Both the position numbers and the translations under genes were made by a program. From positions 151,924 through 215,923 of the forward strand of contig CAVPXC010000001.1 in NCBI GenBank assembly GCA_963709505.1: a DNA stretch of 64,000 nt. Reading direction: 5' to 3'. Position 1 is the stretch's first letter. Each line of letters opens with the position of its first letter. Of this stretch, positions 62,149-64,000 are shown one piece after another. The notes under the pieces were generated by a model. The model was not told the origin of the DNA. It ran no database searches and worked only from the letters and a program-made list of their open reading frames with translations. This DNA comes from CAVPXC01 sp963709505 (GTDB taxonomy: Bacteria; Chloroflexota; Anaerolineae; JAAEKA01).

Positions 62149-64000
62149 CTAGAGAATTCGTATCCACTTTGGCGTTTTCGGGGAGGATGTAGTATCGCGA
62201 ACGATATCGTTATAATACCGTTTGTAGTCCTTATTGTTTGGAACACAGAGATCGAAAGTCTCTTTTGCTATGCTGGAATGCGTACAGTTGCTTATGTAAC
62301 CCCACGCCCTGTCCTGAAAAAACTCCAGAAGAGTCTGCGTGACAGCAATTGACACCAATAGACGTTGTGCGTCGCTGGGAGGTGCACTGCCTATCGCTTG
62401 AACTACCTCCAGTTCTCTCTCTTTCAGAATGATCTCCAGTCAGCAGTTTTGCCAAAGCCTCGGTTGAGACCGGCACGTCTAGTTCAGCAAGCGCGCGAAT
62501 GGATGCCTGGCACGTTAGTAGATACGCCCGATTCGCATAACTGTGCAAAATACTCTACTGATCTTGTCTCGCGGAAGCGAGCTAGTAACGAACGAGCTGG
62601 TATGTCCGTGCAGGATCGTCAGACAGTGCTTCCTGATGGAGCAGTCTGAAACGCACGTCTTCCGGAAGATGCACAACACATTCCAGGGCATGGAGGCGGT
62701 CTTCATGTCTTACCCACGCCTCTTTCCGAAAAATCACTTCCTCGACCACCCGATCGCTTCATCACTGTCGAAGAAACAGATCCAGTATTCAGTTTCTTTG
62801 TTGTGACGTATAGCGCACCGCAACATAAAAGCAGCACGCTCACGGCTAATTGGAAGGTGTTCGCGATATACGTTCAGCAGATCAAACCGGCCGCTATCCA
62901 TTAGCGATCCAAAGCGTTGGCCGATTTGTTGCCAGTTCTGCCATTCCTGGCTGAAGACTTCTTCCGCTTGTTTACGCTCTCGTTGATCAGCGGTTAGGCC
63001 AATATCACGGATTAGGTATTCGTGTGCAAGTTAGTAGGATGTCCCCCTTTCTTCGGTCTCAACGGGCCGCAACAAACGGGCTTGTACTAGTTTCTCCATC
63101 ACTATCATCAGGTCACATGCATTTATCTGTAGACCGACCGCCAGTTCTTCAATCGTTTTTACTGCTTTCGTGCCCTGTGATGTTACGAGTTGAGTCTAGC
63201 AATGCTCGTGCGATGGATCGTTCACTACTGTCTAGGCGTACCAACTGATCCTCGAGGTAGCGTCGCAGAAAAGGGCGCGGGCACCCCCCAAGTCCTGGTA
63301 TGCTTCAGCCGTGATTACCTGTTGGCCAGGCTCTAGTCGTTCGTAAAGGGCGTTGCATACTAACTGCAATTGTGGCGGCATCACATTTTTGCCACCACCG
63401 GAGAGGTCCTCCAAAATGTGGGTTACCAGCCCAACTCGTAATACACTCCTTGCCGTTTTGCCGGCAATTTTATGGCATCTTCGGCTTGCGCCCAAGTAAG
63501 TGGCAACAACCGGATGGCGGCATTAAAAACTGTTGGGATTCGGCGTTGGAACTCGGTAATACTAGCTAGCCAATCTTCTCGAAGACTATATCACGAAACT
63601 TTGACTGGCACATCTCTGGCTTCGTACAACTCACTCAGATGGTCAACGAATAAGTCTCGCAACTCAGGGCTCGAATCGAAGGAAGAACTCTTCAAACTGG
63701 TGCGAAGAACTAATACCAAGGGGCGTCCTATCGCCTTTGTTGCTTGGTCGATGCAATCGACTAGCGTTGCATTCGCCAAGAAATTCGTCTCAGGCATTCT
63801 CCGTTGCAGAGTTCGTCGAATTGCTTGTTCTGGGTTGTCTAACGCCCGCACATAAACAGTTGCATAAGCCGGTTCCGGAATTCCAGCCGCGGGACAGCGC
63901 CAGCCAATAGCAAGGATGTCTTGCCGGTACCGGAACTTCCATATAGCACTACCAATCGATGCGCATTTATACCGCGAGGTGATTAGCGTATCTCTCGGTC
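62149..64000 (-). pseudogene. nSTAND-type NTPase with HEAT-like C-terminus, heavily frameshifted and 5' partial
   Basis: Reading the minus strand from 64000 and changing frame as needed gives VLYGSSGTGKTSLLLAGAVP (Walker A near 63914-63945), then LVLVL-x-QFEEFFLRFEP (Walker B near 63680-63720), then SLREDWLASITEFQRRIPTV, THILEDLSGGGKNVMPPQLQ and ALYERLEPGQQVITAEAYQ. This is the nSTAND1-like ATPase order. Further down, AIRALAELDVPVSTEALAKLL resembles HEAT repeats. I see at least six frame changes and a TGA in the frame near 63593. So it is a pseudogene or a low-quality stretch. STAND proteins often act in signalling or phage defence. Confidence 0.75.

Overview
The window is about 58 percent GC and looks like a chromosome segment of a Chloroflexota (Anaerolineae/Caldilineae-like) bacterium. 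That placement is an inference from the gene set, the GC content and the many short intergenic repeats; there is no rRNA. Genes lie on both strands in short operons, mostly housekeeping and transport. One tRNA (Val-GAC) is present. No CRISPR array was seen.

Layout. 1-5118 (+) is the end of a surface polysaccharide locus: a Wzz-like chain length protein, a Wzx-like flippase, a DUF1972 glycosyltransferase and an acetylxylan-esterase-like hydrolase. 5140-7694 (-) is fabF-fabH. 8058-12543 holds a quinone oxidoreductase, a HIT-superfamily protein, a broken nucleotidyltransferase and oligopeptidase F. 12862-16590 (-) is a nitrogen module, amt-glnK-glnA, followed upstream by a CPA2 antiporter that shares a 20-bp operator-like element with amt. 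18377-22095 (-) has an O-methyltransferase, DegV, a GIY-YIG protein and small orphan proteins. 22286-24515 (-) is thrS with a T-box leader enlarged by repeats. 24715-26370 (+) carries an HTH gene and a PemK/MazF toxin with a frameshifted antitoxin; tRNA-Val lies between them on the minus strand. 26373-35192 (-) is a run of transporters: MFS, an amino-acid ABC system, two dipeptide permeases, plus Tpx and a URO-D protein. 35553-45903 has GDPD, a fasciclin protein, an M23 peptidase, a Uma2 protein, an ABC exporter and a fused ECF ATPase. 46046-48514 (+) is a molybdenum-hydroxylase FAD subunit followed by a collapsed BREX phage-defence locus. 48511-57102 has an M1 peptidase, an SLC13 transporter, an LMW phosphatase, a SanA-like protein and a penicillin acylase.

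57247-64000 (-) is a decayed island of lower GC: an Asp-box (BNR) membrane protein remnant, a membrane protein, and an nSTAND-type ATPase with HEAT-like C-terminus broken by many indels. An ISAzo13-family element is inserted in it, and an IS3-family element is nested inside that one. Both insertions have resolvable 3-bp target duplications.

Two themes cut across the window. First, at least eight otherwise well conserved genes carry a single one-base frameshift, three of them in the identical octamer CGAACTCG; this may reflect systematic read error or real decay. Second, intergenic gaps are filled with several families of short tandem repeats and hairpins, one of which sits inside the thrS T-box and one of which supplies the ends of two neighbouring proteins.
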